A DNA stretch of 64,000 bases from Alteribacillus bidgolensis (GCF_002886255.1 NZ_KZ614149.1:620001-684000); one strand, 5' to 3'. Counted from the first letter of the stretch, positions 16,877-25,825 are shown. The notes: generated by a model from the sequence alone, not told the origin. Program-made: numbers and translations.

Positions 16877-17642
16877 TAAAATTATTGATACAAAAAAATC
16901 AGAAATACAATCTTTACAGCTGCCCCCTAAAGCAGATGTATCAAATTACTCTTTTAAGAATGCTCTAGCACAACATAGTGACGTGCAGGTTATTGCAGAA
17001 GTAAAAAAAGCATCCCCTTCAAAAGGGTTAATCCGGCCAGATTTTCATCCAGAAAAAATTGCAGAAAGTTATCAAAAGGGAGGGGCAGCAGCACTCTCTG
17101 TTTTGACTGATGAACCATACTTCCAAGGAAAACGCGAGTACTTAACGGCGGTAAAACATATGGTATCTATTCCTGTGCTGCGAAAAGATTTTATTATCGA
17201 TAGATTACAAGTAGAAGAAAGTGCAAGAATCGGAGCAGATGCCATTCTTCTAATAGCAGCTGCTCTTGAGCCTGCCCATCTGCACGAGCTATATGAGGAA
17301 GCACATGAAAAAGGATTAGAAGTACTGGTTGAGTTTCATTCTAAAGAGGAACTTGGAAGTGTGCTGAAAATCTTCAAACCTGCTATAATTGGTATTAATA
17401 ATCGGGATTTACGGACTTTTAAAACGACGTTGGCAGTGACAGAGGAATTGAGTGAATTTATCCCTTCTGGCAGTTTGCTCGTAAGCGAGAGTGGTATATA
17501 TACGAATCAAGATATTCGTAGAGTGCAGAATGTCGGGGCTGAAGCTGTTTTAGTTGGTGAATCCTTAATGAGGCAGTCCAATGTCGAACTTGCTTTACGA
17601 CAATTAAAAGGAGAAAGATTTCATGACTCGTCCTTATCTTAA
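16869..17642 (+). CDS. trpC: Indole-3-glycerol phosphate synthase
   Basis: A 257-residue (beta/alpha)8 barrel enzyme. The catalytic lysines lie in VIAEVKKASPSKG and VLRKDFIIDRLQV, the Glu in LVEFHSKEEL, and the phosphate site in LVSESGI and EAVLVGESLM. ATG 16869 overlaps the trpD stop by 8 nt; AAGGTGGAAG is the ribosome binding site inside trpD. It overlaps trpF by 20 nt. Confidence 0.97.
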   Translation: MLNKIIDTKKSEIQSLQLPPKADVSNYSFKNALAQHSDVQVIAEVKKASPSKGLIRPDFHPEKIAESYQKGGAAALSVLTDEPYFQGKREYLTAVKHMVSIPVLRKDFIIDRLQVEESARIGADAILLIAAALEPAHLHELYEEAHEKGLEVLVEFHSKEELGSVLKIFKPAIIGINNRDLRTFKTTLAVTEELSEFIPSGSLLVSESGIYTNQDIRRVQNVGAEAVLVGESLMRQSNVELALRQLKGERFHDSSLS

Positions 17643-18267
17643 ACTATGCGGGCTTCATTCAGAACAGGATGTAGAGGCTGCACGTTCTTCAAACGCTGAT
17701 TATGTAGGATTTGTAATGGCAGAAAGCAAAAGAAAAGTATCGCCTAAAGAGGCTGCTTCCTGGCTTGAAAGGCATAAATTGCCGGAAAAGAAGGTAGCAG
17801 CCCTCTTTGTTAATGCCCCATTAAAAAACATACAAGAAGTAGTTAATGTTCTATCTCCTGATATTATTCAATTGCATGGCTCAGAATCTCCTGAAAAGGC
17901 AGCAGAGACGAAACAGAAGTTCGGTTTGGAAGTTTGGAAGGCTCTTCCTCACGATGAAGATACCATAAAGCGAATGGAAAGCTATTTAACTAAAGTAGAT
18001 GGATTTGTTATCGATGCGAAAGTAAAAGGAGCCTGGGGAGGAACTGGTGAACGTTTTGATTGGTCGCACGTTCCAAAATATGTTGAATTTGGAAAAGAAC
18101 ACGGCATTCCTGTTTTCATTGCTGGAGGGGTGAATCCAGATAATGTAGAAAAGCTGCTGCCCTATCAGCCATGGGGAATTGATCTATCAAGTGGTGTTGA
18201 AACAAAAGGTGTAAAAGATAAACAGAAATTGACTCGTTTGGAAAAGAGGTTGAATAAAAATGAGTAA
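17623..18267 (+). CDS. trpF: Phosphoribosylanthranilate isomerase
   Basis: A 214-residue barrel enzyme catalysing the Amadori rearrangement before TrpC. The general base Cys is in LKLCGLH near the N-terminus and the acid Asp in [16 protein letters not shown]; phosphate is bound by [10 protein letters not shown] and GIDLSSGVE. Full family length, separate from TrpC as in other Bacillus. It overlaps both neighbours. Confidence 0.97.
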   Translation: MTRPYLKLCGLHSEQDVEAARSSNADYVGFVMAESKRKVSPKEAASWLERHKLPEKKVAALFVNAPLKNIQEVVNVLSPDIIQLHGSESPEKAAETKQKFGLEVWKALPHDEDTIKRMESYLTKVDGFVIDAKVKGAWGGTGERFDWSHVPKYVEFGKEHGIPVFIAGGVNPDNVEKLLPYQPWGIDLSSGVETKGVKDKQKLTRLEKRLNKNE

Positions 18268-19459
18268 AGTCTATCCGGACAACAATGGACGTTTCGGCAG
18301 TTTTGGAGGGAAATTTGTCCCTGAGACTTTAATGTACGCCCTCGAAGAGTTGGAAAAATCATTAACAGAAGCATGGGAAGACTCGACATTCGTTGAAGAA
18401 TACAAACATACATTAGCAGAATATGCTGGTCGTCCCACTCCTCTCACGTATGCAGAAAGGCTTACCCAAAAACTGGGAGGAGCAAAAATTTACTTAAAAA
18501 GAGAAGATTTGCTTCATACTGGGGCCCATAAACTTAACAATGCTGTAGGACAAGCGTTATTAGCTAAACGAATGGGAAAAAGCAAGATTGTAGCGGAAAC
18601 TGGCGCAGGTCAGCACGGGGTGGCAACGGCAACTGTGTGTGCACGTCTTGGCCTAGAATGCAAGGTATTTATGGGAGAAGAAGACATGCGGCGTCAGGAA
18701 CTAAATGTGTTTAGAATGGAATTGCTCGGTGCTGAGGTTGTGCCAGCAGTTTCGGGTAGCAAGACACTAAAAGATGCTACAAATGAAGCAATACGTTATT
18801 GGGTGGCTAACGTAGAAGATACTTTTTATCTTATCGGATCTGTTGTTGGTCCGCACCCTTATCCAAAAATGGTTAGAGATTTTCAACGAATTATTGGAGA
18901 TGAAACAAAAGAGCAATTACAAGATAAAGAAGGAACTCTTCCAGATGCAGCAGCAGCTTGTGTTGGAGGAGGAAGCAATGCCATTGGTATGTTTTATCCT
19001 TTTTTAGAAGATGAAGTGGAACTATTTGGAGCAGAAGCAGCAGGGAAAGGCATATCGACTAAAAAGCACGCAGCTACTATTACGAAAGGAACGAAAGGGG
19101 TTATTCATGGATCGCTCACTTATTTAATTCAGGATGAAAATGGACAGATTATCGAGCCTTATTCAATTTCAGCGGGTCTTGATTATCCTGGAATTGGACC
19201 GGAGCATGCATATCTTGCAGAAAGCGGCCGAGTCGCTTATGAAGGTGTGACTGATAAAGAAGCGCTGGAAGCTCTATCGCTGTTAACACGAGCAGAAGGA
19301 ATACTGCCTGCTATTGAATCTGCACATGCTTTGCATCTAGCTTTTAAAAAAGCAAAAGAGATGAAGGAAGGACAAACCATTGTCATCTGTTTATCCGGAA
19401 GAGGAGATAAAGATGTTAATTCCATAAAAGAAGCAATGGAAAAGGAGTCTAAATCATGA
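18260..19459 (+). CDS. trpB: Tryptophan synthase beta chain
   Basis: A 399-residue PLP enzyme that joins indole to serine. The Schiff-base Lys is in [15 protein letters not shown], the PLP phosphate site is [10 protein letters not shown], and the catalytic Glu is in AETGAGQHG. It is of the TrpB1 type, made to work with TrpA, encoded next with a 4-nt overlap. Confidence 0.98.
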   Translation: MSKVYPDNNGRFGSFGGKFVPETLMYALEELEKSLTEAWEDSTFVEEYKHTLAEYAGRPTPLTYAERLTQKLGGAKIYLKREDLLHTGAHKLNNAVGQALLAKRMGKSKIVAETGAGQHGVATATVCARLGLECKVFMGEEDMRRQELNVFRMELLGAEVVPAVSGSKTLKDATNEAIRYWVANVEDTFYLIGSVVGPHPYPKMVRDFQRIIGDETKEQLQDKEGTLPDAAAACVGGGSNAIGMFYPFLEDEVELFGAEAAGKGISTKKHAATITKGTKGVIHGSLTYLIQDENGQIIEPYSISAGLDYPGIGPEHAYLAESGRVAYEGVTDKEALEALSLLTRAEGILPAIESAHALHLAFKKAKEMKEGQTIVICLSGRGDKDVNSIKEAMEKESKS

Positions 19460-20265
19460 CTAGAATGAGTGTGAATGAAGCGGCCAAAAAAGCAGAGTAT
19501 CCACTATTTATACCGTTTATTATGGCAGGAGATCCTGATCCATCTACAACAATTGAACTTGTGCTTCGTATGGAAGAAGCAGGCGCACACATAGTAGAAC
19601 TTGGAATTCCTTATTCCGATCCCCTGGCTGACGGTCCGGTGCTGCAGCGTTCGGCAAAAAGAGCATTGCAGCAGGGAATGAGTCTTATGCGCGCGATGCA
19701 GCTGGTGCCAGAAATGAGAAAAAGAGGTTTAACAATCCCCGTTATTATATTTACGTATTATAATCCAGTATTTCAAATGGGAGTAAAAACCTTTCTTGAT
19801 AAAGTGAAAGAAAATGAAGCTGATGGAGTTTTGATTCCAGATCTGCCATATGAAGAAAGCCAGGAACTCACAGTAACTGCTAAAGAAAATGGCCTGGCTA
19901 ATATTTCACTTGTTGCCCCGACATCGTCAACAAGAATTGAGAAAATAGCGAACAAGGCAGAAGGGTTTTTATACTGTGTATCCAGTTTAGGAGTTACGGG
20001 AACGAGGGAGTCTTTTTCAGAGGAAGCATACACATTTATAAAAAATGTCAATTTGAGCAGCAAAGTTCCTGTAGCTGTTGGCTTTGGTATTTCGAAACCA
20101 GAACACGTAGAGAATCTTCAAGGAGTATGTAATGGAGTTATAGTAGGCAGTGCTATTATGAAAAAAGTAGAAGAACGTTTAAGCGAGTTTTCACAAGAAG
20201 AGAAAATGAAACAAAATGCTCTCCAGGAAATAAAATCATTTGTTTCTTCTCTCATTTCGTCGTAA
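19456..20265 (+). CDS. trpA: Tryptophan synthase alpha chain
   Basis: A 269-residue barrel subunit cleaving indole-3-glycerol phosphate to indole. The catalytic Glu is in [17 protein letters not shown] and the Asp in [14 protein letters not shown]; the phosphate site is in [10 protein letters not shown]. Its 4-nt overlap with trpB supports coupled synthesis of the complex. It is followed by a 7-nt tandem repeat before hisC. Confidence 0.97.
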   Translation: MTRMSVNEAAKKAEYPLFIPFIMAGDPDPSTTIELVLRMEEAGAHIVELGIPYSDPLADGPVLQRSAKRALQQGMSLMRAMQLVPEMRKRGLTIPVIIFTYYNPVFQMGVKTFLDKVKENEADGVLIPDLPYEESQELTVTAKENGLANISLVAPTSSTRIEKIANKAEGFLYCVSSLGVTGTRESFSEEAYTFIKNVNLSSKVPVAVGFGISKPEHVENLQGVCNGVIVGSAIMKKVEERLSEFSQEEKMKQNALQEIKSFVSSLISS

Positions 20266-20269
20266 CATA

Positions 20270-20353
20270 GAGAAAAGAGAAAAGAGAAAAGAGAAAAGAG
20301 AAAAGAGAAAAGAGAAAAGAGAAAAGAGAAAAGAGAAAAGAGAAAAGAGAAAA
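20270..20353 (+). repeat. Tandem repeat, 12 x GAGAAAA, between trpA and hisC
   Basis: Twelve exact copies of the 7-mer GAGAAAA run from 20270 to 20353, 84 nt of pure purine on the coding strand. It starts 5 nt after the trpA stop and ends 27 nt before hisC. In RNA it gives twelve GAG triplets spaced by four A. Perfect copies suggest recent slippage expansion. It could be a neutral microsatellite, or an unusual RNA-binding stretch given that TRAP recognises GAG arrays. Confidence 0.95.
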
Positions 20354-20380
20354 GAATTTATTGAGGTGAGGTGCTAAAGT

Positions 20381-21487
20381 ATGAAATTTAAATCGCAAAT
20401 ATTGGGGATGACGCCGTATAAACCGGGAAAGCCAATGGAAGAGGTGAAAAAAGAACTCGGTTTAAAAATAGTCCATAAATTAGCTTCGAATGAAAATCCT
20501 TATGGTGCCTCTCCAAAAGTGCAGGAAGCGATTAAACAAGCGGCACTGCATCCTGAAGTGTACCCTGATGGTTATGCCGGAAACATTAGAGAAGCAGTGG
20601 CCGAACATTTAAATGTTAAACAGAGTCAATTATTATTTGGAGCCGGCTCAGATGAGGTCATTTTAATGCTATGCCGTGCTTTATTGACTCCAGAGACCAA
20701 CACCGTGATGGCAACTCCGTCTTTTTCTCAATATAAACACAATGCTGTTATTGAAGGAGCTGAAATTAGAGAAGTCCCTTTAAAAAATGGCATACACGAC
20801 CTGCCAGCCATGCTTAATCAAATAGATGACAAGACGAGAATTGTATGGGTTTGTAATCCGAATAATCCATCTGGCACGTATGTTGGCAATGAGGAGTTTG
20901 AAGATTTTTTACAGCAAGTTCCAAATCACGTCCTTGTCGTATCGGATGAAGCCTATATTGAATATGTTACAGCCCAAGATTTTCCTAATACGCTTTCTTC
21001 TTTAGATAATTTTCCTAACTTAATGGTGCTTAGAACTTTTTCTAAGGCTTACGGCCTGGCTTCTATGCGAATCGGCTACGGTGTTGCTTCTGAAGAACTA
21101 ATGAATAAACTTGATCCAGTTCGGCCGCCGTTTAATACGACTACGATAGCCCAGCATGCCGCTATTGCAGCATTAAATGACCATGCGTATATAGAAGACT
21201 GCCGAATAAAAAATAGAGAGGCATTGGATCAATTTGAAGCCTTCTGTAAGGAAAGAAAACTTTCCTATCTGCCTTCTGAAACGAATTTTATGTTAATTCA
21301 CACAGGCATCTCGGGTGATGAAATGTTTAATTCCTTGTTGAAGAAAGGAATTATTGTTCGTTCAGGAGAAGCTCTTGGTTTTCCGGAGTGGATACGGGTT
21401 ACAACAGGCACGAGTGAGCAAAATAAATATTTCTTACAGGCATTTGAAGAATGTTTAAATGAACACAAACATTCTATTAAAGGATAA
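20381..21487 (+). CDS. hisC: Histidinol-phosphate / aromatic aminotransferase
   Basis: A 368-residue fold-type I PLP aminotransferase. ASNENPYGASP, WVCNPNNPSGTY, the PLP Lys in LRTFSKAYGLASMRIGYG and the C-terminal Arg region IRVTTGT are present. In B. subtilis the gene at this place serves both histidine and tyrosine/phenylalanine synthesis, and its position between trpA and tyrA suggests the same here. It starts at ATG 20381 after GAGGTGAGG. Confidence 0.94.
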   Translation: MKFKSQILGMTPYKPGKPMEEVKKELGLKIVHKLASNENPYGASPKVQEAIKQAALHPEVYPDGYAGNIREAVAEHLNVKQSQLLFGAGSDEVILMLCRALLTPETNTVMATPSFSQYKHNAVIEGAEIREVPLKNGIHDLPAMLNQIDDKTRIVWVCNPNNPSGTYVGNEEFEDFLQQVPNHVLVVSDEAYIEYVTAQDFPNTLSSLDNFPNLMVLRTFSKAYGLASMRIGYGVASEELMNKLDPVRPPFNTTTIAQHAAIAALNDHAYIEDCRIKNREALDQFEAFCKERKLSYLPSETNFMLIHTGISGDEMFNSLLKKGIIVRSGEALGFPEWIRVTTGTSEQNKYFLQAFEECLNEHKHSIKG

Positions 21488-21494
21488 ATCAAAA

Positions 21495-21542
21495 GCAGCG
21501 GCCTGATTCTAGTGGTTTATAAAGAATTATCCGCTGCCTTTT
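21495..21542 (+). terminator. Hairpin between hisC and tyrA
   Basis: GCAGCGG (21495-21501) pairs with CCGCTGC (21531-21537) followed by CTTTT. The 29-nt loop is long, so it may be a partial terminator within the supraoperon. Confidence 0.5.
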
Positions 21543-21599
21543 GAGTTTGGAGAGAAACTTTTAGTGCCTCGAAAGAAAAGAGAAGGAGGGGCAGGATTG

Positions 21600-22700
21600 G
21601 TGAAAAGAAAAATATGCATCATTGGTATGGGTCTTATTGGCGGATCCATCGCTTTAGCTATAAAAAAAGAGCATAGTGTACATATTACGGGAATTGATAT
21701 TGACAGCAATCAATTAAAACTGGCGCAGTCTCTGGGAGTGATTGATGAACCAGCCGAAGAGTTAGCAGCAGGCGTAGAAGATGCGGATTTAATCATAATT
21801 GCTGTTCCTGTTACAAAAACAGAATGTATTATTGAAGAATTAGAGGCCGTCCCATTAAAGAGCGGGGCTATTGTAACGGACGTTGGCAGTACAAAGGATA
21901 GAATATTTCATAAAGCGAAGCAATTATACAAAAAAAATGTAACCTTTATTGGGGGACATCCTATGGCAGGATCCCATAAAAGCGGGGTCCAGGCAGCTAA
22001 GTCTCATTTATTTGAAAATGCATTTTATATACTAACGCCTTGTGAAAACACAAATACTAATAAAATCATACAACTTCAAAACTGGCTTAAAGGGACAAAA
22101 GCACGTTTTATCGAATTAACGCCCAAACAACATGATAAATTTGCAGGATTAATCAGCCACTTTCCTCACATAATTGCTGCGGGACTGGTCCATCAAGTAA
22201 AAAATACAGAAAATGAAGACGAGCTTGTTTCTAGACTGGCAGCAGGCGGCTTTCGTGACATCACGCGTATTGCTTCCGCAAGCCCGGTAATGTGGAGAGA
22301 TATTCTTTTGCACAATAAAGATACTATATTATCACTTCTTCATAATTGGAAAGAAGAAATGAACAATGTTGAACAAATGCTGAAAGAAGAAGATCCAACT
22401 GAAATATTAAATTATTTTTCTGCGGCTAAAACATTCAGGGATGGACTTCCGACAAAAGAAAAAGGTGCTTTACCAGCATTTTATGATTTATTTGTAGATG
22501 TCCCGGACCACCCAGGTGTAATATCTGACGTGACGGGAATTTTAGGCGAAGCAGATATTAGTATTACTAACATTCGTATTATTGAAACGCGAGAGGATAT
22601 AATGGGAGTGTTGCAGCTTTCTTTCCGAACAGAATATGACCGGGAAGAAGGTCGTCAACATTTAGAGAATGCTTTATACGAAACATATGTTATGGAATAA
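21600..22700 (+). CDS. tyrA: Prephenate dehydrogenase with ACT domain
   Basis: A 366-residue enzyme oxidising prephenate to 4-hydroxyphenylpyruvate for tyrosine. It has an N-terminal NAD-binding IGMGLIGGSIALAIK, the catalytic region FIGGHPMAGSHKSG, a helical dimerisation domain (LISHFPHIIAAGLV) and a C-terminal ACT domain (VPDHPGVISDVTGILGE), likely for feedback by an aromatic amino acid. GTG 21600 is chosen because GGAGGGG (21585-21591) lies 8 nt upstream; TTG 21597 is possible. Last gene of the supraoperon: aroA, next in B. subtilis, is missing. Confidence 0.95.
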   Translation: MKRKICIIGMGLIGGSIALAIKKEHSVHITGIDIDSNQLKLAQSLGVIDEPAEELAAGVEDADLIIIAVPVTKTECIIEELEAVPLKSGAIVTDVGSTKDRIFHKAKQLYKKNVTFIGGHPMAGSHKSGVQAAKSHLFENAFYILTPCENTNTNKIIQLQNWLKGTKARFIELTPKQHDKFAGLISHFPHIIAAGLVHQVKNTENEDELVSRLAAGGFRDITRIASASPVMWRDILLHNKDTILSLLHNWKEEMNNVEQMLKEEDPTEILNYFSAAKTFRDGLPTKEKGALPAFYDLFVDVPDHPGVISDVTGILGEADISITNIRIIETREDIMGVLQLSFRTEYDREEGRQHLENALYETYVME

Positions 22701-22706
22701 ACAGTT

Positions 22707-22765
22707 AAAACAGCAGCAAACTATTCTGCAGGATTGTAAAATTCGTAAGGATAGTTTGTTGTTTT
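22707..22765 (+). terminator. Terminator of the aromatic supraoperon
   Basis: AAAACAGCAGCAAACTAT (22707-22724) pairs with ATAGTTTGTTGTTTT (22751-22765), allowing G-U pairs and bulges, and the 3' arm is itself T-rich. It separates tyrA from the next transcription unit. Confidence 0.65.
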
Positions 22766-22797
22766 AAAATCTATTTAAATTTAAAAATAAAATGTTA

Positions 22798-22825
22798 TTG
22801 ACTTTTACCTTTAGTTCGTTATAAT
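22798..22825 (+). promoter_or_regulatory. Strong sigmaA promoter for the small RNA/leader
   Basis: TTGACT (22798-22803), 16-bp spacer, TATAAT (22820-22825). This is one of the best promoter matches in the window. Transcription would start near 22832. Confidence 0.8.
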
Positions 22826-22831
22826 AAAAGT

Positions 22832-22927
22832 AGCGTATGGTTTCTCTCCACTCCTATCCATACTCTTAATTGAATAGCATTTTTGCTAACCCGATTTGTA
22901 AGCGTTTACTTATCGGGTGTTTTTTTG
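22832..22927 (+). ncRNA. Candidate small RNA or attenuated leader, about 90-95 nt
   Basis: A strong promoter is followed within 100 nt by an intrinsic terminator: ACCCGAT (22889-22895) pairs with ATCGGGT (22912-22918), then GTTTTTTT. The RNA also holds a 5' hairpin GTATGG (22835-22840)/CCATAC (22857-22862) with a pyrimidine-rich loop containing TCTCTCCACTCCTAT, and a small AGCATTTTTGCT hairpin. No ORF or known riboswitch fold is recognised. The loop looks like an anti-Shine-Dalgarno sequence. It could instead be the attenuator of the gene at 23029. Confidence 0.65.
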
Positions 22928-23028
22928 TCTGCGAGTCCTTTTGTACTAACAGCCTTTGCTTCGGCAGTTCATATTTTTTCGTTTTAGCTCATATTTTTGT
23001 GTAAAAGACAAGAAAGGTGAGGAGAACG

Positions 23029-23904
23029 ATGAAATATTGGCTCGTTAGTGCTTCGGAAACAGACAGAGGAAAGGTCAATATGAAAATTGAAAATCAATCT
23101 ATTTTATATAGGGGACGTCATCAATTTGATACAACGATAAAAATAAGTGCCAAAGGTTTTCGCATAGAACCTGCAAAAGTGGCAATAGGTGGAACAGTGA
23201 AGCAATTTTGTGGGAACAATTGTGTGGAAAGATGGAAGAAGCTAATAAGAAAAGGAATCACCACCTCTCTTTTGATTATGCCGATATCCAAAATAAAAAA
23301 AATAGAAGAGATAAGAGAAGAATCTCTATCTTGTTTAGAAAAAGCTCCTATTGATTTTATACTTGTTCCATCTATTAATAGTAAAGATTTTACCCCTGAA
23401 GTAGTTAAATGGTTAATAAAAAATAAATATCCAATTGTTGAAGTTTTTTTTACTTCGTTAGAAGAATGCCGGTATGTTGCTTGGGATTGGATTAAACAAG
23501 CAGTCGGTCCTTCTTCGATAAGCTTTACCTTTTGTTTTCCACCTATCTATACCAAGGAAGACTTGCGGGTGAAAGAAAATTGGGATGCGGTACTTTCTCG
23601 GTTATTTAAAATGGTTACGTTTCAAAAAGGGGCAGTATTAAATAAAGACGAAATGCAGATTACTGGCGTTTACCCTTCTAAAGGTACAATTGCTCGAGGG
23701 GATGCTGATTATTTGTTATACTATGATTTTAAAGGAGAACAAATAGAAAACGAAGTATCTGCAAAAATGGGACAAGAACCTGATATTGTAGTGTTAAGAG
23801 GGAAAGTTTTAAAAGCAGGATCACGCATACAGATTGATAAAGGGTTTGGACGTTGTTGTAATGACTTTCTCCCTGGTCGACTTCGTTCAATAAATGGTGT
23901 GTAA
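23029..23904 (+). CDS. Degenerate amidohydrolase-like protein, metal site lost
   Basis: A 291-residue protein not recognised as a named gene. Its frame resembles dihydroorotase/amidohydrolase barrels: a short N-terminal beta part, GGTVKQF (54-60) where these enzymes have GxxDxHxH, a GITT turn (76-79), and a C-terminal VYPSKGTIARGDADYLL segment (about 214-230) typical of the family's composite beta-sandwich. Yet the whole protein has a single His (His31), so the usual four-His metal site cannot form. It is probably a pseudoenzyme with a binding or regulatory role. It replaces aroA between tyrA and ypiA and is 17 nt upstream of ypiA. ATG 23029 follows AAAGGTGAGGAG. Confidence 0.7.
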   Translation: MKYWLVSASETDRGKVNMKIENQSILYRGRHQFDTTIKISAKGFRIEPAKVAIGGTVKQFCGNNCVERWKKLIRKGITTSLLIMPISKIKKIEEIREESLSCLEKAPIDFILVPSINSKDFTPEVVKWLIKNKYPIVEVFFTSLEECRYVAWDWIKQAVGPSSISFTFCFPPIYTKEDLRVKENWDAVLSRLFKMVTFQKGAVLNKDEMQITGVYPSKGTIARGDADYLLYYDFKGEQIENEVSAKMGQEPDIVVLRGKVLKAGSRIQIDKGFGRCCNDFLPGRLRSINGV

Positions 23905-23921
23905 ACGTTGGAGGGTTAAAA

Positions 23922-25190
23922 ATGCAAAAGAGCCTTGAGGAAATAATACAAGTGATTCAAGAGGGGGATATAGAAAAAGGCCTTAAAAGCCTTGAGCAAT
24001 ATGAAAGGAAAGCAGATCATCAGGAAAAATATGACCTTGTTCAATTATACGAAGAATTAGGGAGACTAGATAAAGCAAAGCCTCTAATAGAAGAATTAAT
24101 TAATTATTATCCTGAAGAAGGAGAATTATTAACAATGGCAGCTGAAATTGCTATCGATATGGACGAAGAAGATGAGGCGATTGAATGGCTGTTAGAAGTT
24201 GATGAAGAAGACGAAGCTTTTTTACGGGCACAAATGCTTCTTGCTGATCTTTATCAACTGCAAGGTCTTGATGAAGTTGCAGAAAAGAAATTAAAAGATG
24301 CGCTGCAAAAAGCTCCTGATGAACCCGTCCTTTTAGCTGGTTTAGGAGACTATTATTTAGATAGAGGAGACTTTGCAAAGAGTATTCCTTATCTAAAGCA
24401 AGCAGAAAGGATGGGGTTTGAATTTCCTGAAGGCGGCTTAGATTTGAGGCTTGCTGAAGCATACAGTGCTACAGGGGAGTTTGAGACAGCATTACCTTAT
24501 TATCAAAAAGGGTTAAACGAAAAAGCAGATCCTCATGCTATGTTTGGGTACGGTTATACTGCCTTGCAAATAGAAGACTATGACTTGGCAGCTAAGGAAT
24601 TTAATAAGCTAAAAGAAGCTGACCCTGATTTTGTCACGCTATACCCATATTTGATTCGAGCTTACGAAGGTTTAGAAAAATATGAGTTAGCACTGAAAAC
24701 AGCAGAACAAGGCTTATCTGTTGACGAATATAATGATACATTGTTTACAGAGGCAGGAAAACTGCAATTGTCATTAGGAAATGAAAAAGTGGCAGAAGAG
24801 CGGTTTAGAGAAGCACTATCTATAAATCCAGGTAATCAAGAAGCTGCGACTTCTGTTTTGGCTTTATGGCTTGAACAGGAAGACTTTGAAGCAATAGAAG
24901 ATCTTGTAACGTACTTAAAAGACATAGGAGAAGAGGATGCTAGCTTTGATTGGTATCATGGAAAAGCTTTATGGGAAAAAGAGGACTTCCAAAATGCGTT
25001 TCAAGCATATGAAAAGGCTTCTGCATCTTTTATGGATAACGAAGAATTCTTAGAAGATTACGGGAAGCTGTTATTAGAGATGGGACATAGAGACCAAGCT
25101 TTAAAGATATTTAAAAAGGCATTTCTTCTCGACTCCTCAAATGAGTCACTTCAATTATTAATAAGTGAACTTGAAGATAATTTTTTATAA
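23922..25190 (+). CDS. ypiA: TPR-repeat protein YpiA
   Basis: A 422-residue acidic protein made of about ten tetratricopeptide repeats (for example GDIEKGLKSLEQYE, RGDFAKSIPYLKQAE, TGEFETALPYYQKGL, MGHRDQALKIFKKAF). No signal peptide or membrane segment is seen, so it is a cytoplasmic scaffold. Length and position before ypiB match B. subtilis YpiA, whose role is not established. It is probably cotranscribed with the preceding pseudo-amidohydrolase (17-nt gap). Confidence 0.9.
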   Translation: MQKSLEEIIQVIQEGDIEKGLKSLEQYERKADHQEKYDLVQLYEELGRLDKAKPLIEELINYYPEEGELLTMAAEIAIDMDEEDEAIEWLLEVDEEDEAFLRAQMLLADLYQLQGLDEVAEKKLKDALQKAPDEPVLLAGLGDYYLDRGDFAKSIPYLKQAERMGFEFPEGGLDLRLAEAYSATGEFETALPYYQKGLNEKADPHAMFGYGYTALQIEDYDLAAKEFNKLKEADPDFVTLYPYLIRAYEGLEKYELALKTAEQGLSVDEYNDTLFTEAGKLQLSLGNEKVAEERFREALSINPGNQEAATSVLALWLEQEDFEAIEDLVTYLKDIGEEDASFDWYHGKALWEKEDFQNAFQAYEKASASFMDNEEFLEDYGKLLLEMGHRDQALKIFKKAFLLDSSNESLQLLISELEDNFL

Positions 25191-25270
25191 TGGAATGAAA
25201 GGAATGAAGGGCTTACTGTCGAATTATACTGTAAATGTACTGGATGGTTAATTCGTAGGGGGGATTTGAG

Positions 25271-25825
25271 ATGAACAGTGCAATTTCTACGATTGAAAAG
25301 AGAGGTTTTTTAAAATGGCTCTTAAAAGGACAGCATATAAAAAGAAGAGAATATGCATGGATTTTAAATTACCTCCTAAGTGACAGTAATTTGCTAGAAC
25401 ATGTTCATTTCGTGGAAAAAGCAGAGTTTTGTCCAAAAGCAATTATTTTATCAGCTGAGGGTCTCAGTAATATTCCTTTTTCATTCCATAAGCATCAATA
25501 TGTTACGATGGACACAGAAAGATCATTCCACGACATACGGCTCCATCCGGATGAAGAATTATACGTCCAGCTAAACTTTGATGACGTAGATTTTCAACGT
25601 CACTATGTTTCTGTCTTGGAGGAGAATCCTTATTTACCAGGACGGGGACAAGAAAAACTGCTATTGGAAGTAGTTGCAGATATAATATTAAATCAGGCTT
25701 TAATTGATTTTAAGCTTCAAACATTACGGGAAAAAATTGATAAAGCCTTAGAAGAAAAGAATAAAGAAGAATTTTATGCTTATAGTCAGGAATTATTAGA
25801 ATTAAAGCGCAGCATAGAACCATAA
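25271..25825 (+). CDS. ypiB: YpiB, UPF0302 family with C-terminal IDEAL domain
   Basis: A 184-residue cytoplasmic protein. The N-terminal UPF0302 domain includes KRREYAWILNYLLSD and VHFVEKAEFCPKAIILS; the C-terminal LREKIDKALEEKNKEEF segment fits the IDEAL domain, a short helical motif found in Firmicute regulators. Position and length match YpiB of B. subtilis, which is implicated in cytochrome bc complex formation or stability. It is followed by a terminator. Confidence 0.9.
   Translation: MNSAISTIEKRGFLKWLLKGQHIKRREYAWILNYLLSDSNLLEHVHFVEKAEFCPKAIILSAEGLSNIPFSFHKHQYVTMDTERSFHDIRLHPDEELYVQLNFDDVDFQRHYVSVLEENPYLPGRGQEKLLLEVVADIILNQALIDFKLQTLREKIDKALEEKNKEEFYAYSQELLELKRSIEP

Noticed and set aside
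22832..22927. Known riboswitch classes (preQ1, fluoride, guanidine, c-di-GMP)
   Set aside because: The hairpin order and loop sequences do not fit the conserved cores of these classes as far as can be judged by eye.
23029..23904. Active dihydroorotase or another metal-dependent amidohydrolase
   Set aside because: Only one His in the whole protein and no HxH motif, so the family metal centre cannot form.
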